From: Gemmatimonadota bacterium
GTDB lineage: Bacteria; Gemmatimonadota; Gemmatimonadetes; Longimicrobiales; Gaopeijiaceae
Direction: 5' to 3'
NCBI GenBank assembly: GCA_002731735.1
Contig: PCCM01000113.1
Location: 1-7,537 of the forward strand
DNA: 7,537 nt
Each line of letters begins with the position of its first letter. Positions within the stretch are counted from its first letter, which is position 1. The notes beneath the pieces were generated by a model that searched no databases, was not told the DNA's origin, and saw only the letters and a program-made list of their open reading frames with translations. This document shows positions 1 through 6,161 of the stretch, piece after piece. The position numbers and the translations under genes are program-made.

Positions 1-413
1 CCGGGGGTGTCGCGGCAAAGCTCTACCAAAACCTGATTGGGGTCGAGGTAGTAGAGGGAATGACACCAGCCGTGGTCAATTTCCATGGTGGGCTCAATAT
101 CTTCGGATGCCATACGGGCGCGAATGCTTTCTTGCATCTCTTCGGTTGCTGCGAAGGCAGCATGGTTAACAAACACCGGTACACCCAAAGTTTCATTGAC
201 GTCGGTAGCCCAGTCGGGTCGTTCTCCGATGTTGTCGAACGCGAAAAAGGCGATGCATTGGCCGTTGCCCGTGTCGAAAAAGACGTGCTTAATCCACCCA
301 TCTTCTCGATCGTGAAACTCCGTGTTTACTAGCGGGAACCCGAAAAGGTCTTCATAAAAGTGGCGAGTAGCTTCGAGGTCTTTTGTCGAGTAGGCGACGT
401 GGTGGAAAGCCAT
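1..413 (-). CDS. VOC-family (glyoxalase/dioxygenase fold) protein, C-terminus off the left edge
   Basis: Reading the minus strand from the ATG at 413 gives 137 open codons with no stop, so the gene continues past base 1. The protein opens with MAFHHVAYSTKDLEATRHFY, a standard first beta-alpha unit of the vicinal oxygen chelate fold. A second module begins near residue 78 (VPVFVNHAAF) and ends with HGWCHSLYYLDPNQVLVEL at 114-132. Family knowledge places metal ligands on strands 1, 5 and 8; the best candidates are His5, His84 and Glu131, a two-His-one-carboxylate set. These proteins are cytosolic metalloenzymes such as glyoxalases, extradiol dioxygenases or epimerases; the substrate cannot be read from this sequence. 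Little should be missing, because the last predicted ligand strand is already present. It lies 12 bases after the MFS stop and probably belongs to that operon. Confidence 0.88.
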   Translation of the reverse strand, partial: MAFHHVAYSTKDLEATRHFYEDLFGFPLVNTEFHDREDGWIKHVFFDTGNGQCIAFFAFDNIGERPDWATDVNETLGVPVFVNHAAFAATEEMQESIRARMASEDIEPTMEIDHGWCHSLYYLDPNQVLVELCRDTP

Positions 414-419
414 GGGGTT

Positions 420-423
420 CTCC
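420..423 (-). promoter_or_regulatory. Ribosome binding site of the VOC gene
   Basis: On the minus strand GGAG lies 6 bases upstream of the ATG at 413, between the MFS stop codon (428-426) and the VOC start. It fixes the VOC start and leaves no room for a separate promoter in the gap, which supports cotranscription with the MFS gene. Confidence 0.6.
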
Positions 424-425
424 AA

Positions 426-1724
426 TCAGCTGGAATGTATTCCAGTTTCGCGGACGCGCGACGATTGCACCACCGCGACGGCCGCTACGACAGCAAGGAA
501 GATCGAAATAAACGTGGCCCAATGAGCGAGGTCATGGTAGCTGCGCTGCTCCACGGCTAACCCTGAGAAGATACCGGCGGCAGCTCCGGTCGCTGTCATC
601 AATACATCTGCCGTGGCTTGAGTTGCGACGCGAACCTCAGGCTCGAACGCCTCAGTCATCAATGCGCTGCCGGCCACTAGCGAGGCACACCATCCAATTC
701 CGATAAGGAAAAGGCCCATCATGTGTCCGGTCGCGTCTGGAGCGTCTGTGTGGGACGCAATTTCAGATCCCAAGGCTGTGATCACAGCTCCGATGCCAAT
801 AAGCAACTCTTTGCTTACACGGTCAGCAATTTCCCCAATGATCGGTGAGAAGGCATACATACCAACAATGTGAAGGGAGATCATTAAGCCGATGATGAGT
901 GGGTCTTGATCACCATCGACCATATGTAGCGGGGTAACTGTCATTACTGCGACCATCACCGCTTGCGAAAGCATCATTCCCAACAGGGCAATTCGGGCCG
1001 CCGGGTGAGCGAGGATGAGACCAAGGTCGGCAACCCGCGGCGCGCGGAATCCGGTCTGACCCTCTCCTGCTAGTAAGTGAAGCGGGTCGGGTCGAAGCCG
1101 GTAAAGAACCACACCAGCAGCCAAGAGAAAGAACCCCACGGAACAGGCGTAAGGAAGGACGTATCCGCTGGCCCCTTCGCTCGACCCCAAGACGGACCGA
1201 AGTCCTAGACCCACCGTCGGTCCGAGAACCGAACCCACAGTACTTGCCCATATCACAAGGCTGATGCTGCGTGCGCGATTGGCATCCGTCGCCAAGTCAG
1301 CTCCTGCGTAGCGGGCTGCAAGGTTCCCCGCTTGTCCGCAACCCACGAGAATCATGCCGACGACAAGGAGAAAATAATTCTGTGAAATCGCCGCTGCGAG
1401 GGCGCTTACCGCACCAACCGCTCCTACTAGATACGCAGCACCTATGCCGATTCGCCGTCCGTGTCGGGCCATGACCGCTGCTACGGGCAGGCCGGCCAGA
1501 GTTCCACCAATACTGAGACCTACGGCCGCGATAGCTCCACGTGTGTCGCTGCCGGTGATCTCGCTACCTAACAATGCAGCCGCTGCATAGGAGGTGGTCA
1601 TAGCCAAGCCTCCCGGGATCACTCCCCCTTGCAATACCCTGATCGTGCGTCGGTGCACCTCATCACGGTTAGCTATGGGGTCGGTCAATCGATTCTCAAT
1701 TCTTCCGCGATGGCTTTCGCCCAT
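426..1724 (-). CDS. MFS transporter (12 predicted membrane segments)
   Basis: A 432-residue, strongly hydrophobic protein of the major facilitator superfamily, expected in the cytoplasmic membrane. Hydrophobic segments fall near residues 31-52, 63-85, 93-112, 117-140, 153-175, 187-208, 244-265, 275-297, 307-325, 334-356, 370-392 and 402-421. The loop after segment 2 holds the MFS signature GLPVAAVMARHGRR (78-91), and the matching loop in the second half reads GEIADRV (297-303). A stretch at 137-170 with ARYAGADLA and VLGP resembles actinobacterial drug- or metabolite-type MFS proteins. The substrate is unknown; proton-coupled transport is inferred from the family. The ATG at 1724 has no clear ribosome site and would overlap the synthetase by 40 bases. 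A TTG at 1688, preceded by GAG six bases upstream, would give a four-base TTGA overlap and a 420-residue protein that still contains every membrane segment, so it is a credible alternative start. Confidence 0.87.
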   Translation of the reverse strand: MGESHRGRIENRLTDPIANRDEVHRRTIRVLQGGVIPGGLAMTTSYAAAALLGSEITGSDTRGAIAAVGLSIGGTLAGLPVAAVMARHGRRIGIGAAYLVGAVGAVSALAAAISQNYFLLVVGMILVGCGQAGNLAARYAGADLATDANRARSISLVIWASTVGSVLGPTVGLGLRSVLGSSEGASGYVLPYACSVGFFLLAAGVVLYRLRPDPLHLLAGEGQTGFRAPRVADLGLILAHPAARIALLGMMLSQAVMVAVMTVTPLHMVDGDQDPLIIGLMISLHIVGMYAFSPIIGEIADRVSKELLIGIGAVITALGSEIASHTDAPDATGHMMGLFLIGIGWCASLVAGSALMTEAFEPEVRVATQATADVLMTATGAAAGIFSGLAVEQRSYHDLAHWATFISIFLAVVAAVAVVQSSRVRETGIHSS

Positions 1725-3358
1725 CGATAGTCCGCTTTACCAGCAGGGCTCCGCTGGATATTTTCGACCTGTAGAACGGCTTTCGGTCTTTTGTACCGAG
1801 CAATCGTTGTGCCGCAGTGTTCGATGATTTCTGACTCTCTTAGCCGAGCTCCAGCTACCAGTTGAACGATAGCCACCACCTCATTCCCCCAACGTTGACT
1901 CGGACGCCCGCATACGACCACGTCATAAACGTCGGCGTGCATTTTCACCGCATTCTCCACTTCTTCCGCGAAGATTTTCTCGCCACCAGAGTTAATGCTT
2001 GCCGAGTCTCGACCTAAAACCTGAATTCGTCCACCTAAGAGAAGGCGAGCACGGTCCCCCGGGATCGAAAGGCGAACATCATCGATCACCGGAAAAGTAC
2101 TCCGAGTTTTTTCCGCGTCGTTGAGATAACCAAGTGGCACTCGACCGGACATTGCGAACCATCCAACCTCGTCAGATCCGGCTTCCAACACCGCGTCCAT
2201 CGATGCATTGACAACAATGCTTCCCGGAGCGGGTTCAAAGTCACCTGTACTTGCGCGCTGGTTCTTACTGCTCACGTTGCTTCCCTGGACGCCTGTTTCG
2301 CTCGATCCAATGGAGTCGCGGATCGTCACGCCACCAAATTGTTCTTTGAGTTCGTTCTTGAGTTCGGCGTTTAGAACAGCACCGCCACTAATTATTGACC
2401 GTAACGACGATGGCGACGGCGCTCCGGACTTCAAGGCATCAAGAAGCGGTCGAGCGAATGCGTCGCCAACTATCTGCAGGAATTCGACGCCTTCGCGCTC
2501 ACAAACTTGCAGAACTGTTGAGGCGTCATACCTGTCAGTGACATCCGGCAACACGACTGTGTGACCCATTGAGAGGGCCTGTAGCGCTATCCATTGGGCA
2601 GCACCGTGCATGAACGGCGCGCTCGTCATCCAACGCAAAGTGCCTCGACTTGCCGCGGCGGAAATTTCTTCGTATGACTTGTATTCACGGCCCTCGTCTC
2701 GATTAAGTCCGCCTAAAGCTCCAACGAAAAAATCGGCGTTCCGCCAAAGAACGCCTTTCGGCACGCCAGTGGTTCCACCGGTGTACAGCACGTACAAATC
2801 GTCTGGTGAACAATCATCGAGAGATCGGGGTACTTGGCCCCTAACGAACTCTTCATAAGGAATCGCTCCTGGCAGCAGTTCGTTACCCGACTGATCCGCC
2901 ACCTGGACTATGAGTTCTACGTCAGGCAGATCCGAGAGAACCTCAGCAAGGTTTGGTGCGTACATGGAGTTAACCACCACTGCCTTAGCTGCAGAATCAC
3001 TGAGCAGGTAATGCAGCTCTTCGGCGACATAGCGGTGGTTGACATTGAGCGTGGCCGTTCGAGCGACCCATCCGCCTAGCATCGACTCGAGATATTCGGG
3101 TCCGTTGTTTAGGTATAGAGCGACATGATCTTGACCGCTTTCATGGCTCTCTAAGGCTGAGCGGTCCGTGTGGCATCCCAGTCCGACCTCAGCGAAAGCG
3201 TTTCCCAGTCGCCGATATCGATCGACAAAATCCGGAAACAATATTTCTGTACCCTGATGGATTAGAGCCACTCGCTCGGGATGGGCCTTGGCGACGGCGG
3301 CTACGACCCGAGCTAAGTTGAATTCCACGGACGAGACAGTAACGAATTTGACCGTCAT
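1685..3358 (-). CDS. Acyl-CoA synthetase (AMP-forming), FadD19-like
   Basis: An adenylate-forming ligase that activates a carboxylic acid to its acyl-CoA through an acyl-AMP intermediate, in the cytosol. Numbered from the ATG at 3358 (557 residues), the core motifs are intact: phosphate loop YTGGTTGVPKG (192-202), SIGSSETG (349-356), PGD with the ribose-binding Asp (433-435), hinge region GRDSASINSGGEK (449-461) and the catalytic-Lys tail SPAGKADYRWAK (537-548, Lys541). SIGSSETG, SINSGGEK and the PAGK-DYRWAK ending are typical of the FadD19/FadD17 group of actinobacteria, several of which act on steroid side chains or long-chain acids; the actual substrate is not deducible. The start is uncertain. 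Family proteins begin close to the FNLA block, so a GTG at 3328 (547 residues, M-EFNLARVV) fits length best. The longer reading to 3460 runs into Maf coding sequence and is unlikely. Probably the first gene of the left operon. Confidence 0.9.
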   Translation of the reverse strand: MTVKFVTVSSVEFNLARVVAAVAKAHPERVALIHQGTEILFPDFVDRYRRLGNAFAEVGLGCHTDRSALESHESGQDHVALYLNNGPEYLESMLGGWVARTATLNVNHRYVAEELHYLLSDSAAKAVVVNSMYAPNLAEVLSDLPDVELIVQVADQSGNELLPGAIPYEEFVRGQVPRSLDDCSPDDLYVLYTGGTTGVPKGVLWRNADFFVGALGGLNRDEGREYKSYEEISAAASRGTLRWMTSAPFMHGAAQWIALQALSMGHTVVLPDVTDRYDASTVLQVCEREGVEFLQIVGDAFARPLLDALKSGAPSPSSLRSIISGGAVLNAELKNELKEQFGGVTIRDSIGSSETGVQGSNVSSKNQRASTGDFEPAPGSIVVNASMDAVLEAGSDEVGWFAMSGRVPLGYLNDAEKTRSTFPVIDDVRLSIPGDRARLLLGGRIQVLGRDSASINSGGEKIFAEEVENAVKMHADVYDVVVCGRPSQRWGNEVVAIVQLVAGARLRESEIIEHCGTTIARYKRPKAVLQVENIQRSPAGKADYRWAKAIAEELRID

Positions 3359-3376
3359 GCGTTTCTGCGATGCCAG

Positions 3377-3399
3377 TAAATTTGGCCGAAGTAGGCAGG
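3377..3399 (+). promoter_or_regulatory. Candidate -10 element and ribosome site for the maf operon
   Basis: The gap between the divergent synthetase and maf starts must carry the promoter of the plus-strand operon. TAAATT at 3377-3382 fits the actinobacterial TANNNT -10 pattern, and AGGCAGG at 3393-3399 lies 6 bases before the ATG at 3406, giving a short leader. No good -35 hexamer is present at normal spacing; TTGACC at 3348-3353 is 23 bases away, which is too far. This is pattern matching only. Confidence 0.25.
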
Positions 3400-3405
3400 T
3401 TTGCG

Positions 3406-4011
3406 ATGATCCGCCAAAATGAGTGCGTGGATAAGCGACTTGTTCTTGCATCGGAATCACCTCGCCGAAAAAGACTGTTGGCTCAACTCGGCGTTACTTT
3501 CGATGTTCGCGTTCCTTCGGTAGATGAATCGCAACAAATAAACGAACAGCCGGAGGAGTACGCCACAAGGATTTCGTCGGCCAAAGCTCACGCGGTTACC
3601 GGCGACGTTGTGCTCGGTGCAGATACTTGTGTTTCGTTAAACGGCACAATCTTCGGCAAACCGTCTGATCTCGACCACGCGGAAGTCATTCTCAAAGAAT
3701 TATCGGGAAAGACTCATCAGGTGATCACTGGTATCGCGGTGCAATTCGGCGACCACTTACTGAGCGAAGTCGTAAAAACTGATGTTGAATTCGTCGAGTT
3801 AGACCAAACCGTTATTGATTGGTACCTCAGTCTCGGAGAGTCGTTGGACAAAGCGGGCGCATACGGCTTGCAGGGACCGGGCGGCGCGTTTGTGAACGCT
3901 ATTCGCGGCAGTCACTCCAACGTGATCGGGCTTCCGCTCGTTGAAACTGCGAATCTGCTCCGTGTGGCTGGAATCGATTTGATGCACTCCGGCAGGTCGG
4001 GTCGCCGATGA
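3406..4011 (+). CDS. maf: Maf family nucleoside triphosphate pyrophosphatase
   Basis: A 201-residue Maf/HAM1-type enzyme that hydrolyses non-canonical or modified nucleoside triphosphates to the monophosphate and pyrophosphate, keeping them out of DNA and RNA; in some bacteria it is linked to septum formation. Landmarks are ASESPRR (15-21, substrate and phosphate binding), GADT (71-74, catalytic Asp region), GKP (84-86), GKTH (101-104), DKAGAYGLQG (148-157) and SHSNVIGLPL (169-178). Length and motif order match the family. The ATG at 3406 has AGG six bases upstream. A GTG at 3427 would sit closer to the usual N-terminus but lacks a ribosome site, and the ATG at 3370 adds 12 residues that do not look like family sequence. 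Its TGA overlaps the dusB ATG (ATGA at 4008-4011), so the two genes are translationally coupled. Exact nucleotide preference is not determined. Confidence 0.95.
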   Translation: MIRQNECVDKRLVLASESPRRKRLLAQLGVTFDVRVPSVDESQQINEQPEEYATRISSAKAHAVTGDVVLGADTCVSLNGTIFGKPSDLDHAEVILKELSGKTHQVITGIAVQFGDHLLSEVVKTDVEFVELDQTVIDWYLSLGESLDKAGAYGLQGPGGAFVNAIRGSHSNVIGLPLVETANLLRVAGIDLMHSGRSGRR

Positions 4012-5192
4012 CGGCCTACCGAAGCCCACTCAACGAGCATCTAGACCCAGCCGTTCCGGGGGCGATCTCGCCCGTCCATTTGGGTCCAATCCGTCTTGAT
4101 ACTCCGGTGGTTCTCGCACCGATGGCCGGGGTCACCGATTGGCCTTTCCGCTCTTTGTGTCTCGGTTGGGGGGCCGCCCTATATGTCAACCAAATGATCA
4201 CAGCGCGGGCCTTGGTGGAAGAACATTCCCTGACTTGGAAGCTGGCAGAATTTGGGCACGGTGAACCAATCCGATCAATTCAGCTATACGGAACCGACCC
4301 GAAATATGTGGCTCTAGCTGTTCGCATGCTGAAAGATCGGCTCGACATCGACCACGTTGACATGAACTTTGGTTGCCCGGCCCCGAAGGTGACCCGTAAC
4401 GGCGGTGGAGCAGCAATTCCTGTGAAGCATCGCTTGCTGGGAAGCATCGTGGAATCAGCGGTCAAGGCCGCTGGAGAAGTCCCTGTGACGATCAAGTTTC
4501 GCAAGGGAATCGATGACGATCACTTGACGTTTCTTCATAGCGGCAGAATCGCTCAAGAAGCCGGATGTGCGGCGGTTACCTTGCACGCCCGCACCGCGAA
4601 GGACCTCTACTCGGGACACGCGGATTGGGACGCAATTACCCAATTGGTGGAGCACATAGACATTCCAGTATTTGGAAATGGTGATATTTGGGAACCGTGG
4701 GATGCCTTGCGGATGATCCGTCACACGGGTGCCGCTGGAGTGGAAATCGGGAGGGGCTGTTTGGGTCGTCCGTGGCTTTTCTCAGACTTGGTGTCTGTCT
4801 TAAGTGGAAAAGAGCCCAATCTGACACGGCCATCGCTTGGACTCGTAGCTGATGTGATGCTGGATCATGTTCGCCGCCTACTTGAGTTCTACGATCAGTG
4901 CGAACGCGACGTGGTTCGGCGATTCCGAAAGCACGCTGGTTGGTACGTTGCGGGGTGGCCTGTCGGAAAAGAATTACGACGTCGCTTACATGCAGTAGGC
5001 AGTCTCGACGAACTGACCGCAGTAACAGCAGATTTCGATAGGGACATTGTCTTGCCACCTGAAGGTGTTCGTGTGAAACGAAGTCACACGGGCGGGCCGA
5101 GAAAAGTGGCGCTTCCTGAAGGTTGGTTGAGCGACCCCCACGAGGAAATAATTCTCGCTGCTTCTGCGGAGGTGAACGTAAGTGGGGGCTGA
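4008..5192 (+). CDS. dusB: tRNA-dihydrouridine synthase B
   Basis: An FMN enzyme that reduces particular uridines in the tRNA D-loop to dihydrouridine using NADPH. The 394-residue protein shows the TIM-barrel motifs in order: APMAGVTDWPFR (37-48), MNFGCPAPKVTRNGGGAA (119-136) with catalytic Cys123, VTIKFRKG (160-167) with the flavin-contacting Lys163, LHARTAKDLYSGHADW (192-207) with His193, FGNGDIW (222-228) and GRGCLGRPW (248-256) for the FMN phosphate. The helical C-terminal tRNA-binding domain includes HAGWYVAGWPVGKELRRRL. About 50 further residues, with a VALPEGWL block, form a tail longer than in E. coli DusB (about 320 residues); this tail is usual in actinobacterial homologues. The ATG overlaps the maf stop and the end overlaps the cyclo-ligase start by 11 bases. 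The DusB assignment is firm by motif; which U positions it modifies is inferred from the family. Confidence 0.96.
   Translation: MTAYRSPLNEHLDPAVPGAISPVHLGPIRLDTPVVLAPMAGVTDWPFRSLCLGWGAALYVNQMITARALVEEHSLTWKLAEFGHGEPIRSIQLYGTDPKYVALAVRMLKDRLDIDHVDMNFGCPAPKVTRNGGGAAIPVKHRLLGSIVESAVKAAGEVPVTIKFRKGIDDDHLTFLHSGRIAQEAGCAAVTLHARTAKDLYSGHADWDAITQLVEHIDIPVFGNGDIWEPWDALRMIRHTGAAGVEIGRGCLGRPWLFSDLVSVLSGKEPNLTRPSLGLVADVMLDHVRRLLEFYDQCERDVVRRFRKHAGWYVAGWPVGKELRRRLHAVGSLDELTAVTADFDRDIVLPPEGVRVKRSHTGGPRKVALPEGWLSDPHEEIILAASAEVNVSGG
5070..5090 (+). repeat. Perfect 7-base inverted repeat inside the dusB tail
   Basis: CGTGTGA at 5070-5076 is the exact reverse complement of TCACACG at 5084-5090, with a 7-base loop. 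In RNA it could form a hairpin about 90 bases before the cyclo-ligase ribosome site. It lies in codons for a basic stretch (VKRSHTGG), so it may be chance. Confidence 0.4.
5168..5175 (+). promoter_or_regulatory. Strong ribosome binding site of the cyclo-ligase gene
   Basis: GGAGGTGA, a near-perfect Shine-Dalgarno sequence, sits inside the last codons of dusB, 6 bases before the GTG at 5182. It decides the cyclo-ligase start and shows that translation starts before dusB ends. Confidence 0.75.
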
Positions 5193-5754
5193 CCTAAGTC
5201 CCGCCGCTGATAAATCAACCTGGCGCAACAGGTTGCGTCAACTGCGAGCGTCCCCTGAGCAGACAGTTGAACAGCGAATAGTTGCGGGGTTGAAGGCGTT
5301 CCTTGATCAACGAACCGGACTATTTTTGTTCTACAGAGCTATGCGAACAGAAATCTCGCTTGACGCATTAGCTGACCAGTTGGGGTGGGAAAGGTTTGCC
5401 ACTACGAGAACCCCTCAGTCTGGTGTGCTTACAGTTCACTCGTCGGCCGGTCCCATGGAACAGCATCCCTATGGTTACGCCCAACCCGTGGCGGGTACCG
5501 CAGAAATTTCCATTGACCGTATTTCAGTCGCCCTCGTTCCGGGACTGGCCTTTGATTTGAAAGGCAATCGCCTGGGTCAAGGCGTTGGCTACTACGACGA
5601 ACTGTTAACGCGCGTCCCAGATGACTGCTTGCGTGTCGGTGTCATCACCGACGAATTCATCTTCCAAGAGCTTCCAGCGGAGGCACACGACGTTTCGATG
5701 ACACACATAGCGTCAGAAAGCGGCGTGACCGCCATAGGAGAACTGCCCACTTAA
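5182..5754 (+). CDS. 5-formyltetrahydrofolate cyclo-ligase (5,10-methenyl-THF synthetase)
   Basis: A 190-residue cytosolic enzyme that uses ATP to turn 5-formyl-THF into 5,10-methenyl-THF, returning stored folate to one-carbon metabolism. The diagnostic block is VPGLAFDLKGNRLGQGVGYYD (residues 119-139), where the NRLG-x-G-x-GYYD part binds ATP phosphates. Also visible are a basic N-terminal helix (KSTWRNRLRQLR, 11-22), FYRAMRTEISLD (50-61, substrate pocket region), the YGYAQPV segment (97-103) and a closing TDEF/LPAEAHDVSMTHI block (156-175). Length is normal for the family. One deviation is Val135 in the loop, where Gly or Lys is usual; the rest of the motif is intact, so I expect activity. 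The GTG start is supported by the ribosome site at 5168-5175. It is the last gene of the plus-strand operon and is followed by a hairpin at 5777-5802. Confidence 0.93.
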   Translation: MGADLSPAADKSTWRNRLRQLRASPEQTVEQRIVAGLKAFLDQRTGLFLFYRAMRTEISLDALADQLGWERFATTRTPQSGVLTVHSSAGPMEQHPYGYAQPVAGTAEISIDRISVALVPGLAFDLKGNRLGQGVGYYDELLTRVPDDCLRVGVITDEFIFQELPAEAHDVSMTHIASESGVTAIGELPT

Positions 5755-5755
5755 A

Positions 5756-6136
5756 TCAGATCGGTTCAGTCCGCATCTGCCGCCATCGCGAAGTGGCGGT
5801 AGTAAGTTCTCTCATCTCTGCTGTCGCGCACGAGAGGTCTGGTGCTTTTGTCGGAAGTGAGCCGTGGGCCGCGACGCCCATAACTTCGTCCAAGATCGCG
5901 GCCTGGATTCCGCCGTGGATGACGGTGTCAAAACCACAGTGATGTTCAGCGGCTTGGTGCCTCGTTTCGATGGTGCCGTTGTCGTACCTGAAAAAGGCTA
6001 GGCGCAAGCCTTCATCGTTAGATACCGCGCAGCCAAAGCAGTGGCCTACGCCAGACCGTTCAAGCTGATAAGGCTCAGCCGTGCTTTGTGGGTAGGGATC
6101 CGCGGAGCTTTTTGTCACGTGCGGGATGGTACGCAT
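5756..6136 (-). CDS. PaaI-type hotdog thioesterase, C-terminally truncated (possible pseudogene)
   Basis: The 126-residue reading has the front half of a PaaI/HGG hotdog thioesterase, a family that hydrolyses acyl-CoA to acid and CoA. CFGC (33-36) with GLRLAFF (43-49), the active-site HGG (74-76), the helix residues LDEVMG (82-87) and TAEMR (105-109) are typical. After TAEMR the family continues with about 35-50 residues forming the remaining beta strands. Here only a polar, family-unlike tail of 17 residues follows, and a hairpin (5777-5802) lies in its codons 112-120. The ATG at 6136 has no ribosome site at normal distance. A strong one exists upstream, but it serves an ATG at 6161 in a different frame. 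The gene may therefore be truncated and frameshifted. It follows the CoA-transferase by 21 bases, so the intact ancestor probably worked on acyl-CoA in the same pathway. Confidence 0.7.
   Translation of the reverse strand: MRTIPHVTKSSADPYPQSTAEPYQLERSGVGHCFGCAVSNDEGLRLAFFRYDNGTIETRHQAAEHHCGFDTVIHGGIQAAILDEVMGVAAHGSLPTKAPDLSCATAEMRELTTATSRWRQMRTEPI
5777..5802. terminator. Terminator-like hairpin between convergent genes
   Basis: CTGCCGCCA (5777-5785) pairs with TGGCGGTAG (5794-5802): nine pairs with one G-U, and an 8-base loop. It begins 22 bases after the cyclo-ligase stop. The plus-strand sequence that follows is pyrimidine-rich (TTCTCTCATCTCT) but has no proper U-run, so it would be an imperfect intrinsic terminator of the kind common in actinobacteria. 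It could act on transcripts from both sides. Confidence 0.45.
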
Positions 6137-6161
6137 TCTGGCGAATAGATGCAGACCTCAT
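6075..6161 (-). other. 28-codon reading frame with the best local ribosome site; probable original start of the thioesterase
   Basis: The ATG at 6161 overlaps the CoA-transferase stop as ATGA, the arrangement seen at maf-dusB, and is preceded by GGAGG at the standard distance. The frame starts MRSASIRQNAYHPARDKK and stops at 6075. It differs by one base from the thioesterase frame. It contains a run of five A (minus strand; 6109-6113); with one A fewer it would read ...PARDKSSADPYPQ and join the thioesterase, giving about 134 residues. I think it is more likely the broken 5' end of that gene than a separate peptide. Confidence 0.4.

Noticed and set aside
60..332. Plus-strand reading frames opposite the VOC gene
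   Set aside because: The minus strand encodes a well-conserved VOC protein with a ribosome site; the plus-strand translations show no recognisable motif.
3359..3460. Upstream extension of the acyl-CoA synthetase to an ATG at 3460
   Set aside because: It would overlap the divergent maf start and first codons, and the added 34 residues do not resemble the family N-terminus.
4636..5058. 140-codon minus-strand frame inside dusB
   Set aside because: It is antisense to a clearly conserved gene, and its Arg/Pro-rich low-quality translation is typical of a shadow frame.
5072..5088. CRP/GlxR-like operator (TGTGA ... TCACA)
   Set aside because: The half-sites match, but the spacer is 7 bases rather than 6, and the site is inside dusB coding sequence with no promoter nearby.
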